Made by a program: the position numbers and the translations under genes. The notes under the pieces were generated by a model. It ran no database searches. It was given only the letters and a program-made list of their open reading frames with translations, and had not been told where the DNA came from. DNA of 64,000 bases from an uncultured Lysobacteraceae bacterium (GTDB lineage: Bacteria; Pseudomonadota; Gammaproteobacteria; Xanthomonadales; Xanthomonadaceae): assembly GCA_936911875.1 (NCBI GenBank), contig CAKZGB010000008.1, forward strand, positions 1 through 64,000, written 5' to 3'. The first letter of the stretch is position 1. The number at the start of each line of letters is the position of its first letter. Below are positions 24,434-32,199 of the stretch, in pieces.

Positions 24434-25519
24434 ATGCAAACGCGCACTCGCATCATTGCACTTGCCATCGCATCTACCCTTTTCATTGCCGGCTGCAAGC
24501 AAGCCGAAGCTCCGAAGACCGGCGCAGACTCCACGACTGCCGCCACTGCAGGTGCCAAGAGCGAAGCCTCGATCACCGGTGCCGGTGCAACCTTTATTTT
24601 CCCGCTGCTGAGCCGCTGGTCCTCATCCTATAACAAGGAAACCGGCGCGGAGATCAACTATCAGTCGATCGGTTCCGGCGGCGGCATCCAGCAAATCAAG
24701 GCCGGTACGGTCGATTTCGGCTCGTCCGACAAGCCGCTCAAGTCCGAAGAACTGGCTGAAGCCGGTCTGGCACAATTCCCGTCCGCCATGGGCGGCGTGG
24801 TCCCGGTCATCAATGTCGAAGGCATCGCTGCCGGCTCGCTGAAACTGACCGGTCCGATCTTGGCCGACATCTTCGCCGGCAAGATCACCCAGTGGAACGA
24901 TGCCAAGATCACTGCCGTCAACGCCGGTACGGCCCTACCGAACAGCAAGATCAATCTGGTCGTCCGTTCGGACAGTTCGGGAACCACGTATAACTTCACC
25001 AATTACCTGTCCAAGGTTAGCCCTGAATTCAAGACCGCCGTTGGCGAAGATTCCAAGGTGAACTTCCCGGCCGGCTCGCTGGGCGGCAAGGGTAACGATG
25101 GCGTGGCCAGCTACGTCAAGCAGGCAAAGAACTCGATCGGTTACGTCGAACTGGCCTACGCGCTCGAAAATAAAATGAATACAGTCCAGCTGCAGAACGC
25201 TGCCGGTAACTTTGTCTCACCGACCATTGAATCGTTCCAGGCTGCTGCTGCGAGTGCCGATTGGGCGAACGCCAAGGACTTCAACCTAGTGATCACCAAC
25301 GCTCCCGGTGCCGATTCCTGGCCGATCGCTGCAACCAACTTCATCCTGGTTCACAAGGATCCGAAGGACAAGAAGCGCGTCGCCGATGCACTGGCCTTCT
25401 TTAAGTGGGCTTATGCCAACGGTGGCGAACAGGCTAAGGAACTGCACTATGTTCCGCTGCCCGCCGCGGTGGTCCAGCAAGTCGAAGCGTACTGGGCTCA
25501 AAACATCAAGACGCAGTAA
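24434..25519 (+). CDS. pstS: Phosphate ABC transporter substrate-binding protein PstS (lipoprotein)
   Basis: A 361-residue second PstS, clearly a paralogue of its neighbour (TGAGATFIFPLLSRW, SIGSGGGIQQIKAGTVDFGSSD, RSDSSGTTYNFTNYLSKVSPEF). It differs at the N-terminus. The signal peptide ends in the lipobox LFIAGC (Cys21), followed by a flexible Ala/Thr/Lys linker, so it is predicted to be lipid-anchored. AAGGA lies 8 nt before the ATG at 24434. Anchoring would keep one binding protein close to the membrane and let the soluble copy diffuse (inference). It is followed by a terminator, then pstC. Confidence 0.95.
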   Translation: MQTRTRIIALAIASTLFIAGCKQAEAPKTGADSTTAATAGAKSEASITGAGATFIFPLLSRWSSSYNKETGAEINYQSIGSGGGIQQIKAGTVDFGSSDKPLKSEELAEAGLAQFPSAMGGVVPVINVEGIAAGSLKLTGPILADIFAGKITQWNDAKITAVNAGTALPNSKINLVVRSDSSGTTYNFTNYLSKVSPEFKTAVGEDSKVNFPAGSLGGKGNDGVASYVKQAKNSIGYVELAYALENKMNTVQLQNAAGNFVSPTIESFQAAAASADWANAKDFNLVITNAPGADSWPIAATNFILVHKDPKDKKRVADALAFFKWAYANGGEQAKELHYVPLPAAVVQQVEAYWAQNIKTQ

Positions 25520-25538
25520 CGGTTACTCTCCGTTGAAG

Positions 25539-25583
25539 GCAGTCATTCGTCTCCCCAGGTTGCGGATGACTGCTCTTTTTTTT
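25539..25583 (+). terminator. Intrinsic terminator/attenuator between pstS2 and pstC
   Basis: An 8-bp perfect stem (25539-25546 with 25566-25573), extendable inward by three pairs, followed within two bases by eight Ts. Partial read-through would lower permease expression relative to PstS. Confidence 0.85.
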
Positions 25584-25605
25584 GCGCGACTAAGGATTGC
25601 ACTGC

Positions 25606-26574
25606 ATGAGCGTAACTGCTCTCGATAAAACGCCACCATCTTCCCGTGACTCGAAGGATGCCCGGCACGACCGGTGGTTCAAAATGGCCCTCACCGGGGT
25701 CGTTATTTTCGTATTGGTTGCGCTGGCCAGTGCTGCACTCACCATGTTGTGGGGCGGCCGCCATGCGCTGATGAGCTCGGGCCTCGACTTCTTTACGACC
25801 ACCGAATGGAACCCGGTCGAAAACAAGTACGGCGCCCTGATCCCGATCTTCGGTACGATTGTTACCGCCTTGATTGCAATGATCATTGCGGTGCCAATCT
25901 CGTTCGGCATTGCCTTCTTCCTGACCGAAGTGGCGCCGCGCTGGATGCGTACCCCGGTGGGCACCGCAGTGGAACTGCTCGCGGGTATCCCCTCGATCAT
26001 TTACGGCATGTGGGGCCTGTTTGTATTCGTTCCACTGATGACTGAGTACTTCATTCCGGTCATTGACAATACGCTGGCCAAATTACCGGTGATCGGTTCG
26101 CTGTTCCAGTCGGCCGGTATCGGTATCGGCCTGTTCACCGCCGGCATCGTACTCGCCATCATGGTGATCCCGTTTATTACGTCCACCATGCGCGAAGTGT
26201 TCCTGACCGTCCCAACCCGTCTCAAGGAATCGGCGTACGCTCTGGGCTCGACGAAGTGGGAAGTCAGCTGGGACATCGTGCTGCCCTATACCCGTTCGGC
26301 CGTGATTGGCGGCGTGTTCCTGGGTCTGGGTCGCGCACTCGGCGAAACGATGGCCGTGGCCTACGTGGTCGGCAACAGTGTCGACATGCCCACCTCGCTG
26401 ATGTCGCCCGGCACCACCATTGCAGCGCTCATCGCAAATGACTTCGGCGAAGCCACCGAAGAGTATCGCAGCGCCCTGCTGTTGCTCGGCTTCGTACTGT
26501 TCGTCGTCACCTTCATCGTGCTTGCCATCGCCCGTCTGATGCTGCAACGCCTGTCCCGCAAGGAGGGCAACTGA
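25606..26574 (+). CDS. pstC: Phosphate ABC transporter permease PstC
   Basis: A 322-residue inner-membrane permease with about six transmembrane helices, starting at about residue 28. The cytoplasmic EAA loop for PstB contact is E-S-A-Y-A-L-G-S-T-K-W-E-V with the nearby G-R-A-L-G-E-T-M-A-V motif. ATG 25606 is chosen over a TTG nine bases upstream because AAGGA lies at the right distance. The stop shares one base with the pstA ATG (TGATG), giving coupled translation. Confidence 0.95.
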   Translation: MSVTALDKTPPSSRDSKDARHDRWFKMALTGVVIFVLVALASAALTMLWGGRHALMSSGLDFFTTTEWNPVENKYGALIPIFGTIVTALIAMIIAVPISFGIAFFLTEVAPRWMRTPVGTAVELLAGIPSIIYGMWGLFVFVPLMTEYFIPVIDNTLAKLPVIGSLFQSAGIGIGLFTAGIVLAIMVIPFITSTMREVFLTVPTRLKESAYALGSTKWEVSWDIVLPYTRSAVIGGVFLGLGRALGETMAVAYVVGNSVDMPTSLMSPGTTIAALIANDFGEATEEYRSALLLLGFVLFVVTFIVLAIARLMLQRLSRKEGN

Positions 26575-27425
26575 TGTCCGGCATTTATATGCGCCGCGCA
26601 ATTACCAATGTTGTCGCTATTGTGCTGGCAACGGTGGCTGCCATTATCGGCCTGACGTTCCTGGCGTGGATTCTCTACACCGTCTTTATGAAGGGTCTGC
26701 CGAATCTCGGACTGGATCTCTTCACCAAGATGACCCCGCCACCCGGCGAAAAGGGCGGCATGCTCAACGCCTTCGTGGGCAGTCTGATCATGTGCGGCAT
26801 CGCCATCGTGATCGGCGCTCCCTTGGGCGTTGCGGCCGGTACTTGGCTGGCTGAATATGGCAATGCGCGCAAGTTCGGCACCGTGGTCCGCTTCGTGAAC
26901 GACATTCTCATGTCGGCCCCGTCAATCGTGCTTGGCTTGTTCGTTTACGCCATGTTGGTGCTGCAGACCGGCGGTTCGTTCTCCGGCTTTGCAGGTGCCA
27001 TCGCGCTGGCATTCATTGTGCTGCCGGTGGTCGTGCGGACCACTGACGAAATGTTGCGCCTGGTTCCGACACAAATGCGCGAAGCGGCGTTGTCGCTGGG
27101 CGTGCCGCAATGGAAAGTGATTGTCCAAGTACTGTATCGCGGCGCCTCTGCAGGTATCGTCACCGGTATTTTGCTGGCACTGGCCCGCATCAGCGGTGAA
27201 ACCGCACCGCTGCTGTTTACCGCTTTGAACAATCAGTACTGGAGTCTGGACTTGGGTTCTCCCATGGCCTCGGTTCCCGTCACTATGAACAGCTTTGCCA
27301 ACACGCCTGATGAAAACTGGAATGCACTGGCATGGGCCGCTGCACTGGTGCTGACCCTGTTCGTTCTGTTTGTCAGCCTGTTCGCCCGCATCTTCCTTCT
27401 CCGCAAGCGCATCACCAACGACTGA
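26574..27425 (+). CDS. pstA: Phosphate ABC transporter permease PstA
   Basis: A 283-residue permease partner of PstC with about six transmembrane helices. The EAA loop appears as R-E-A-A-L-S-L-G-V-P-Q-W-K-V and is followed by R-I-S-G-E-T-A-P-L-L-F-T, both family hallmarks. AGGAGGG lies just before its ATG. The start overlaps pstC by 1 bp and the stop overlaps the pstB start by 1 bp. Confidence 0.95.
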   Translation: MSGIYMRRAITNVVAIVLATVAAIIGLTFLAWILYTVFMKGLPNLGLDLFTKMTPPPGEKGGMLNAFVGSLIMCGIAIVIGAPLGVAAGTWLAEYGNARKFGTVVRFVNDILMSAPSIVLGLFVYAMLVLQTGGSFSGFAGAIALAFIVLPVVVRTTDEMLRLVPTQMREAALSLGVPQWKVIVQVLYRGASAGIVTGILLALARISGETAPLLFTALNNQYWSLDLGSPMASVPVTMNSFANTPDENWNALAWAAALVLTLFVLFVSLFARIFLLRKRITND

Positions 27426-28267
27426 TGCACGAGACTTTGACCATGAATCTGGAAACGCCGTTTAGCACTGTCGCCTCGAACACTGCGACCACCCACCCGA
27501 CTATGGGTCACGAGAGCATCAAGCTCGAAGCGCGCAAGCTGGACTTTTACTACAACAAGTACCATGCGCTTAAGAACATCAATCTGCCGATCCCCGAAAA
27601 GAAGGTGACGGCACTGATCGGTCCTTCCGGCTGCGGCAAGTCGACCTTGTTGCGGACATTCAACCGCATCTATTCGCTGTACCCCGGCCTGAATGCCACC
27701 GGCGAAATTCTGCTCGACGGTGAGAACATTCTGAATCCCAAGTACCCCATGAACCGTCTGCGCAGTCAGGTCGGCATGGTGTTCCAGAAGCCGGTCCCCT
27801 TCCCCATGACCATTTACGAGAACATTGCGTACGGCATTCGCCACCATGAGCGCTTGAGCAAGTCGGAAATGGATGCACGCGTCGAGCTGGCCCTGCATCA
27901 GAGCGCGCTGTGGGATGAGGTCAAGGACAAACTGTCGCAATCGGCACTCGGCCTGTCCGGCGGTCAGCAGCAACGTCTGTGTATCGCTCGTGCCGTCGCA
28001 CTGCGTCCGTCGGTACTGCTGCTCGATGAGCCGACGTCTGCACTCGATCCGATTTCGACCAGCCGTATTGAACAGCTGGTTGAGGAGCTCAAGAAAGAGT
28101 TCACCATCGCGATCGTGACGCACAACATGCAACAGGCAGCACGCGTCTCCGATTACACGGCCTTTATGTATCTTGGCGATCTGATCGAGCACGATGCCAC
28201 GGGCACCATCTTCTCGAATCCGTCCAACAAACAGACGGAAGACTACATTACCGGCCGCTTCGGCTAA
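27425..28267 (+). CDS. pstB: Phosphate ABC transporter ATP-binding protein PstB
   Basis: A 280-residue ATPase driving phosphate uptake: Walker A GPSGCGKST, Q-loop VFQKPVPFPM (the PstB-specific form), signature LSGGQQQR, Walker B LLLDEPTSALD and the switch His in IVTHNMQQA. The ATG at 27425 overlaps the pstA stop by one base, as in pstC/pstA. A second ATG at 27443 is possible because neither has a strong ribosome-binding site. The N-terminus is about 30 residues longer than the minimal family. Confidence 0.95.
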   Translation: MHETLTMNLETPFSTVASNTATTHPTMGHESIKLEARKLDFYYNKYHALKNINLPIPEKKVTALIGPSGCGKSTLLRTFNRIYSLYPGLNATGEILLDGENILNPKYPMNRLRSQVGMVFQKPVPFPMTIYENIAYGIRHHERLSKSEMDARVELALHQSALWDEVKDKLSQSALGLSGGQQQRLCIARAVALRPSVLLLDEPTSALDPISTSRIEQLVEELKKEFTIAIVTHNMQQAARVSDYTAFMYLGDLIEHDATGTIFSNPSNKQTEDYITGRFG

Positions 28268-28287
28268 GCCCCTCAGGAGCCTGCGAC

Positions 28288-28995
28288 ATGCCACAACTTA
28301 ACGACCACATCCTGCAGTCCAGCAACACTGAATATCAGCGTCTGGCCAATGAAACCCTGAAGATGGGTGAGATGGCAGCCGCCCAACTTGATGCCGCCCT
28401 CGATGTAGTGGAACGTCGCGACACCAACGCGGCGGAACGTCTCATCATGAACGACGAGGCCATCGATCAGCTCGAAGCCGTGATCAGCCACGATGTCATG
28501 CAACTGGCCCTGCGCGGCCCGATGGCCCGCGACCTGCGTGAAATTCTGGCCACCATTCGCATCGCCAGCGACATCGAGCGCATCGGCGACTATGCCGCGA
28601 ATCTGGCGAAGCGTTCCACCGTGTTGAACTCCGCCACACCGGTTCCGCACGTAGCCTCGCTGCGCAATCTCGGTCGTCTGGTAGTCGAGCAGTTCCGCAT
28701 GGCACTGGATTCCTACCGCAACAACGACACCGAGCTGGCTCTGAAGGTGCGTGATAACGACAAGAACATCGACGCTGCGTACACCTCGCTGTTCCGCGAC
28801 TTGCTCACCTACATGATGGAAGATCCGCGCAACATCACGCCCTGCACGCACTTGCAGTTCATGGCCAAGAACCTTGAACGCGCGGGCGACCACGCGACCA
28901 ACATCGCAGAGAATGTGTGGTTCCGCGAGATGTCGGAGCAGCCGCTACCTCCACGTGAAAAGGACGACAGCGCCAACACCACCAAGGCTCCCTAA
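28288..28995 (+). CDS. phoU: Phosphate signalling regulator PhoU
   Basis: A 235-residue all-helical protein with two PhoU repeats, each with the metal-binding helix pattern: E-R-I-G-D-Y-A-A-N (about 95-103) and E-R-A-G-D-H-A-T-N-I-A-E (about 196-207). PhoU restrains PstSCAB and PhoR signalling when phosphate is plentiful. AGGAG precedes the ATG. It is the last gene of the pst transcription unit; phoB and phoR are not in the window. Confidence 0.96.
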   Translation: MPQLNDHILQSSNTEYQRLANETLKMGEMAAAQLDAALDVVERRDTNAAERLIMNDEAIDQLEAVISHDVMQLALRGPMARDLREILATIRIASDIERIGDYAANLAKRSTVLNSATPVPHVASLRNLGRLVVEQFRMALDSYRNNDTELALKVRDNDKNIDAAYTSLFRDLLTYMMEDPRNITPCTHLQFMAKNLERAGDHATNIAENVWFREMSEQPLPPREKDDSANTTKAP

Positions 28996-29036
28996 ATGAC
29001 TGCCTGAACAGGGTCGCAGGGCGCGCGTCAGCAACG

Positions 29037-29042
29037 TATACT
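29037..29042 (+). promoter_or_regulatory. Candidate -10 of the MNIO peptide operon
   Basis: TATACT (5 of 6 consensus) lies 31 bp before the precursor ATG at 29073. No good -35 is seen 16-18 bp upstream, so either an activator or an alternative sigma factor could be involved, or the genes are read from phoU. Confidence 0.35.
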
Positions 29043-29072
29043 GATGCAACCTGCCCCCATGAGTCGATCATC

Positions 29073-29408
29073 ATGAACAAAGTGCATACCCGTCTTTCTG
29101 CCGCCATGCTGGCCACCCTGGTTGCCGCCGCGCCGGCTGCTGCTCAGGCCAACCATCCCGGTGCCGCTGCACCCAAAGCTCACCACAGCTTTGACGACAT
29201 CGACACCAACAAGGACGGCATGATTTCGCGCTCCGAGTTCGACGCTGCCCACGCCAAGATGGACAAAGGCGCGGCCAAAGCAGCCGAGCACGCCTGCGGC
29301 GAAGGCAAATGTGGCGAAGGCAAATGTGGCGGCGCGAAAGCGGCCGGCAGTGATGCAAAGGCCGCCGAGCACAGCTGCGGCGCGGATCACAAACCGACCA
29401 AACCGTAA
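29073..29408 (+). CDS. Secreted EF-hand / EGKCG cysteine peptide, candidate bufferin/HvfA-like RiPP precursor
   Basis: A 111-residue exported small protein. Residues 1-26 are a signal peptide (cleavage near AQA-N). A single canonical EF-hand loop is at 44-55 (Asp44, Asn46, Asp48, Gly49, Ile51, Glu55). A cysteine core follows, with two tandem EGKCG motifs (77-81, 82-86) flanked by copies of KAAEH(A/S)CG at 69-76 and 96-103, giving Cys75, 80, 85 and 102. The two EGKCG units are encoded by an exact 15-bp repeat (29301-29330). EGKCG is the motif modified by DUF692/MNIO enzymes in HvfA and bufferins, which bind copper. It lies 17 nt before the DUF692 gene. Confidence 0.85.
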   Translation: MNKVHTRLSAAMLATLVAAAPAAAQANHPGAAAPKAHHSFDDIDTNKDGMISRSEFDAAHAKMDKGAAKAAEHACGEGKCGEGKCGGAKAAGSDAKAAEHSCGADHKPTKP

Positions 29409-29425
29409 GCCGTTGCGCGCAAGTT

Positions 29426-30268
29426 ATGCGTGAACCGGATCAGCGCGCCGTAGGCCTTGGCTTGCGGCGCGCTTTGTTTCAGGATGTGCTCGATGCGCCC
29501 GAAGGGGCCATCGACTTTGTCGAGTGCGCCCCGGAGAACTGGATCGGGCTCGGCGGCCGGTACGCCGGCATGTTGTCCGAGATCACCAACCGTTACCCGC
29601 TCAACTGCCACGGCTTATCGCTGGACCTTGGTGGTCTCACTCCGTTTGATGATGGGCATCTGGCCGATCTGCGTGCATTCCTGCACGAGCATCAGGTGCA
29701 ACTGTATTCCGAGCACCTCAGCTGGAGCGGTGACGAGGCTCGTCTCCACGAACTGTTTCCCTTGCCCTTTAGCGAGGAGTCCGTGCGCCACGTCAGTGCG
29801 CGCATTCGTGAGGTGCAGGATCGGCTTGAGCGTCGCATTGCCATCGAAAACGTGTCGTACTACCTGACGATGCCGACCGGCGCCCAGTCACCGATGTCTG
29901 AGCCCGAATTTGTGCATGCGGTGGCAGAGGCCGCCGACTGCGACGTACTGCTCGACGTCAACAATCTCTACGTCAATTACCGCAATCACGGCACCGATCC
30001 GCTCGAGTTGCTGCGCCTGCTCGATCCGCGTCGTATCGTGTGCATGCACATGGCCGGCCATTTCGTAGAGTCCGAGGAGCTTCTGATCGACAGCCACGGC
30101 GCCGCGGTCACCGATGCCGTCTGGAATCTGCTGCAACAGACGATTGAGCAGATCGGTCCGCGCCCTACAGTGCTGGAACGGGACTTCCACTTTCCGCCGT
30201 TTGCGGAATTGCTCGACGAAGCGCAACGCATCCGCCATGCGCTACATGCTGCGGAAGCCGTAACATGA
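29426..30268 (+). CDS. bufB: DUF692 multinuclear non-heme iron-dependent oxidative enzyme (MNIO, BufB/HvfB-like)
   Basis: A 280-residue TIM-barrel enzyme of the DUF692 family. Candidate iron ligands of the family are visible: His62 (C-H-G-L-S-L), Glu96 and His97 (S-E-H-L-S-W), Glu141 (I-E-N-V-S), Asp177 (L-D-V-N-N-L-Y-V-N), His208 and His212 (M-H-M-A-G-H), Asp222/His224 and Glu251 (L-E-R-D-F). Characterised members oxidise cysteines in a partner peptide to copper-binding heterocycles or thioamides. The neighbouring EGKCG peptide is the obvious substrate (inference). No strong ribosome-binding site precedes the ATG. It overlaps the DUF2063 gene by 4 bp. Confidence 0.92.
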   Translation: MREPDQRAVGLGLRRALFQDVLDAPEGAIDFVECAPENWIGLGGRYAGMLSEITNRYPLNCHGLSLDLGGLTPFDDGHLADLRAFLHEHQVQLYSEHLSWSGDEARLHELFPLPFSEESVRHVSARIREVQDRLERRIAIENVSYYLTMPTGAQSPMSEPEFVHAVAEAADCDVLLDVNNLYVNYRNHGTDPLELLRLLDPRRIVCMHMAGHFVESEELLIDSHGAAVTDAVWNLLQQTIEQIGPRPTVLERDFHFPPFAELLDEAQRIRHALHAAEAVT

Positions 30269-30795
30269 AAAGCACATTGCGTGAGTTTGGAGCCTATTTG
30301 CGTGGTTTGTCCGAGCGACCTGCAGACGTTCGACCGGAGCGCGCGGCCATCTATCACGAGCTTGTACGTGCCAATTTAGCGAGCCTACTGCGCACCCAGC
30401 TGCCACGCACGGCCGCTACGCTGGGCGAGAATGAATGGTCGGCTGCCATCGATCAGTTTTTAGGCGCGATGACACAACGCTCGCCTTACTTTAAGGATCT
30501 GGCCGGAGAGTTCATCGAAACGTTGCAGGCGGACGAAGCCCTCCTGGATCTCGCTCATTACGAAGCCCTGCAACTCGAGGTCGAAACTACGACCGATCCG
30601 GATTCAAGGCGGCTAGCCGCCTACGCGCATCGCGTGCAGGAGGATCCGGTTATCGAAGGCATGACCTTGCTGCTGTTACGAAGAGATGCCGAAGACGGCC
30701 GAGTGCTGGCGCGCGAACTGACGCACGCCGACTACCTTCACCTGGCGTCGGAGCTGGGCGAGCCGCTGACGTCTTCGGACTCGATGGGCGCGTAA
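30265..30795 (+). CDS. bufC: DUF2063 partner protein (BufC/HvfC-like), short form
   Basis: A 176-residue protein with the DUF2063 N-terminal domain (L-R-x-F-x-A-Y-L-R-G, Y-H-E-L-V-R-A-N-L-A-S-L-L, the F-P/L-x-T-x-x-x-L-G-E-x-x-W pattern and S-P-Y-F-x-D-L-x-x-E-F). Partners of this family recruit the precursor peptide to the DUF692 enzyme. Known members are about 250 residues, so this one lacks much of the C-terminal winged-helix-like part. The end is in frame with no sign of frameshift. Its ATG overlaps the DUF692 stop (ATGA). The last 58 bp overlap the 3' end of rnt on the other strand. Confidence 0.8.
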   Translation: MKSTLREFGAYLRGLSERPADVRPERAAIYHELVRANLASLLRTQLPRTAATLGENEWSAAIDQFLGAMTQRSPYFKDLAGEFIETLQADEALLDLAHYEALQLEVETTTDPDSRRLAAYAHRVQEDPVIEGMTLLLLRRDAEDGRVLARELTHADYLHLASELGEPLTSSDSMGA

Positions 30796-31436
30796 GGCGG
30801 CAACAGATTGTCTTTTCCGGCGCTCCGGGCAATGGCGTTGAGCGCATCGCAAAACACTTGCGCCGTCTGTTCGGTGTCGTAAATCGCGGAATGGGCGTTA
30901 TGGCCATCCCACTCCATGCCGTTGGCAATGGCGACGCGTGCCAGCACCGTCTGCCCCCACAAAGCGCCGCCTAAGGTCACGGTATCGAACACGCTAAACG
31001 GGTGGAAGGGACAACGCTTATGTTGCGTGCGTTCCACCGCAGCATTGATGAAGTTCAGATCGAACACAGCATTGTGCCCGACCAGAATCGCCCGCTTACA
31101 ATGATGCTTTTTCATGGCGGCGCGGATGTGTGCAAACACTTTGTCCAACGCCTCCTTTTCAGAGACCGCGCGCCGCAACGGATGATCGAGCTTGATTTTG
31201 GTGATCTCGAGCGATTTCGGATCGACCTCTGTGCCTTCGGCAGGTGCCACGTGGGCACTAACCGTTTCGCCAGGGATCAGCATGCCGTCGGCATCGAGAT
31301 CGACCGGAATGGCCGCAATTTCAAGCAACGCGTGCTTACGGCTGTCAAAGCCGCCCGTCTCGACATCGACCACCACCGGCAGAAAGCCGCGAAAGCGCTG
31401 GTGGAGCGAATGATGCAACGGTGCGGTGTCAGTCAT
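30738..31436 (-). CDS. rnt: Ribonuclease T
   Basis: A 232-residue DEDDh exonuclease that trims the 3' ends of tRNA and other stable RNAs. The motifs are V-V-V-D-V-E-T-G-G-F (Exo I), L-V-G-H-N-A-V-F-D-L-N-F (Exo II) and H-N-A-H-S-A-I-Y-D-T-E (Exo III, catalytic His and Asp). The start at MTDTAPLHHSL is chosen because it fits the family and lies 13 nt after the rlmB stop. It is last of the minus-strand set rnr-rlmB-rnt, all RNA metabolism. Confidence 0.94.
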   Translation of the reverse strand: MTDTAPLHHSLHQRFRGFLPVVVDVETGGFDSRKHALLEIAAIPVDLDADGMLIPGETVSAHVAPAEGTEVDPKSLEITKIKLDHPLRRAVSEKEALDKVFAHIRAAMKKHHCKRAILVGHNAVFDLNFINAAVERTQHKRCPFHPFSVFDTVTLGGALWGQTVLARVAIANGMEWDGHNAHSAIYDTEQTAQVFCDALNAIARSAGKDNLLPPYAPIESEDVSGSPSSDAR

Positions 31437-31449
31437 GGTGCATGCAATC

Positions 31450-32199
31450 TCAGGCTTGGCGCTGGCGAACCGCTTCGAACACGCAGATACCGGCTGCAAC
31501 GGAGACATTGAGCGATTCAACATCGGCAGCACCTGGCATCGGAATCGAGATCAGGCTGTCGCAGGTCTCTCGGGTCAGGCGGCGAAGGCCATCGGACTCG
31601 CCACCCATTACCAGACCGACATTGCCACGCAGGTCCGTCTTGTAGAGCGATCCGCCGGCATCACCGGCCAGACCGTATAGCCACACACCCTGTTGTTGCA
31701 TTGATTTCATGGTGCGGGCCAGATTGGTGACGGCCACGACGGGAATGGAATCAGCAGCGCCGGCCGAAGTCTTGCGGACCGTCGCATTGACCTGCACCGC
31801 CTTATCGCGCGGAATGATCACTGCCGTGACATTCGCGGCTGCCGCGGAACGCAGACAGGCACCGAGATTGTGCGGATCCTGGACGCCGTCGAGAATCAGC
31901 AGCAATGCACTGCCCGCAGCCTCTTCGACCAGTTCAATCAGATCCGACTCGTTGTAAGTCTTGGCCGCCGCATAGCGCGCGATGACGCCCTGGTGCCGCA
32001 GATTGCCGACCACGCCATCGATCGCGGTTTTGGGCACCTTGCGGACCGACACATCGAGACGTTGCGCACGCGATTCAATCTCCGCCAAACGGGTGTTCTT
32101 TGCACCCGCCTCGATCAGAACCTCGCGCACGTTTTCTGCATCGTGCTCGAGTGCTGCGCCGACCGCATTAATGCCGGCAATCCATTGCTTGGAACTCAT
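31450..32199 (-). CDS. rlmB: 23S rRNA (guanosine-2'-O)-methyltransferase RlmB
   Basis: A 249-residue SpoU/TrmH-family enzyme methylating G2251 of 23S rRNA. The three SpoU motifs are present: I: LDGVQDPHNLGACLRSA, II: LVMGGESDGLRR, III: IPMPGAADVESLNVSVAAGI, which form the knotted SAM site. An N-terminal L30e-like substrate-binding domain precedes (residues 1-80). It overlaps the rnr stop by 4 bp; rnr-rlmB is a conserved pair. Confidence 0.96.
   Translation of the reverse strand: MSSKQWIAGINAVGAALEHDAENVREVLIEAGAKNTRLAEIESRAQRLDVSVRKVPKTAIDGVVGNLRHQGVIARYAAAKTYNESDLIELVEEAAGSALLLILDGVQDPHNLGACLRSAAAANVTAVIIPRDKAVQVNATVRKTSAGAADSIPVVAVTNLARTMKSMQQQGVWLYGLAGDAGGSLYKTDLRGNVGLVMGGESDGLRRLTRETCDSLISIPMPGAADVESLNVSVAAGICVFEAVRQRQA

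Noticed and set aside
29073..29408. Metallothionein or plain calcium-binding EF-hand protein
   Set aside because: Only four Cys in repeated EGKCG/AEHxCG settings, an export signal and adjacency to DUF692 and DUF2063 genes fit a modified-peptide precursor better, although calcium binding is still possible.
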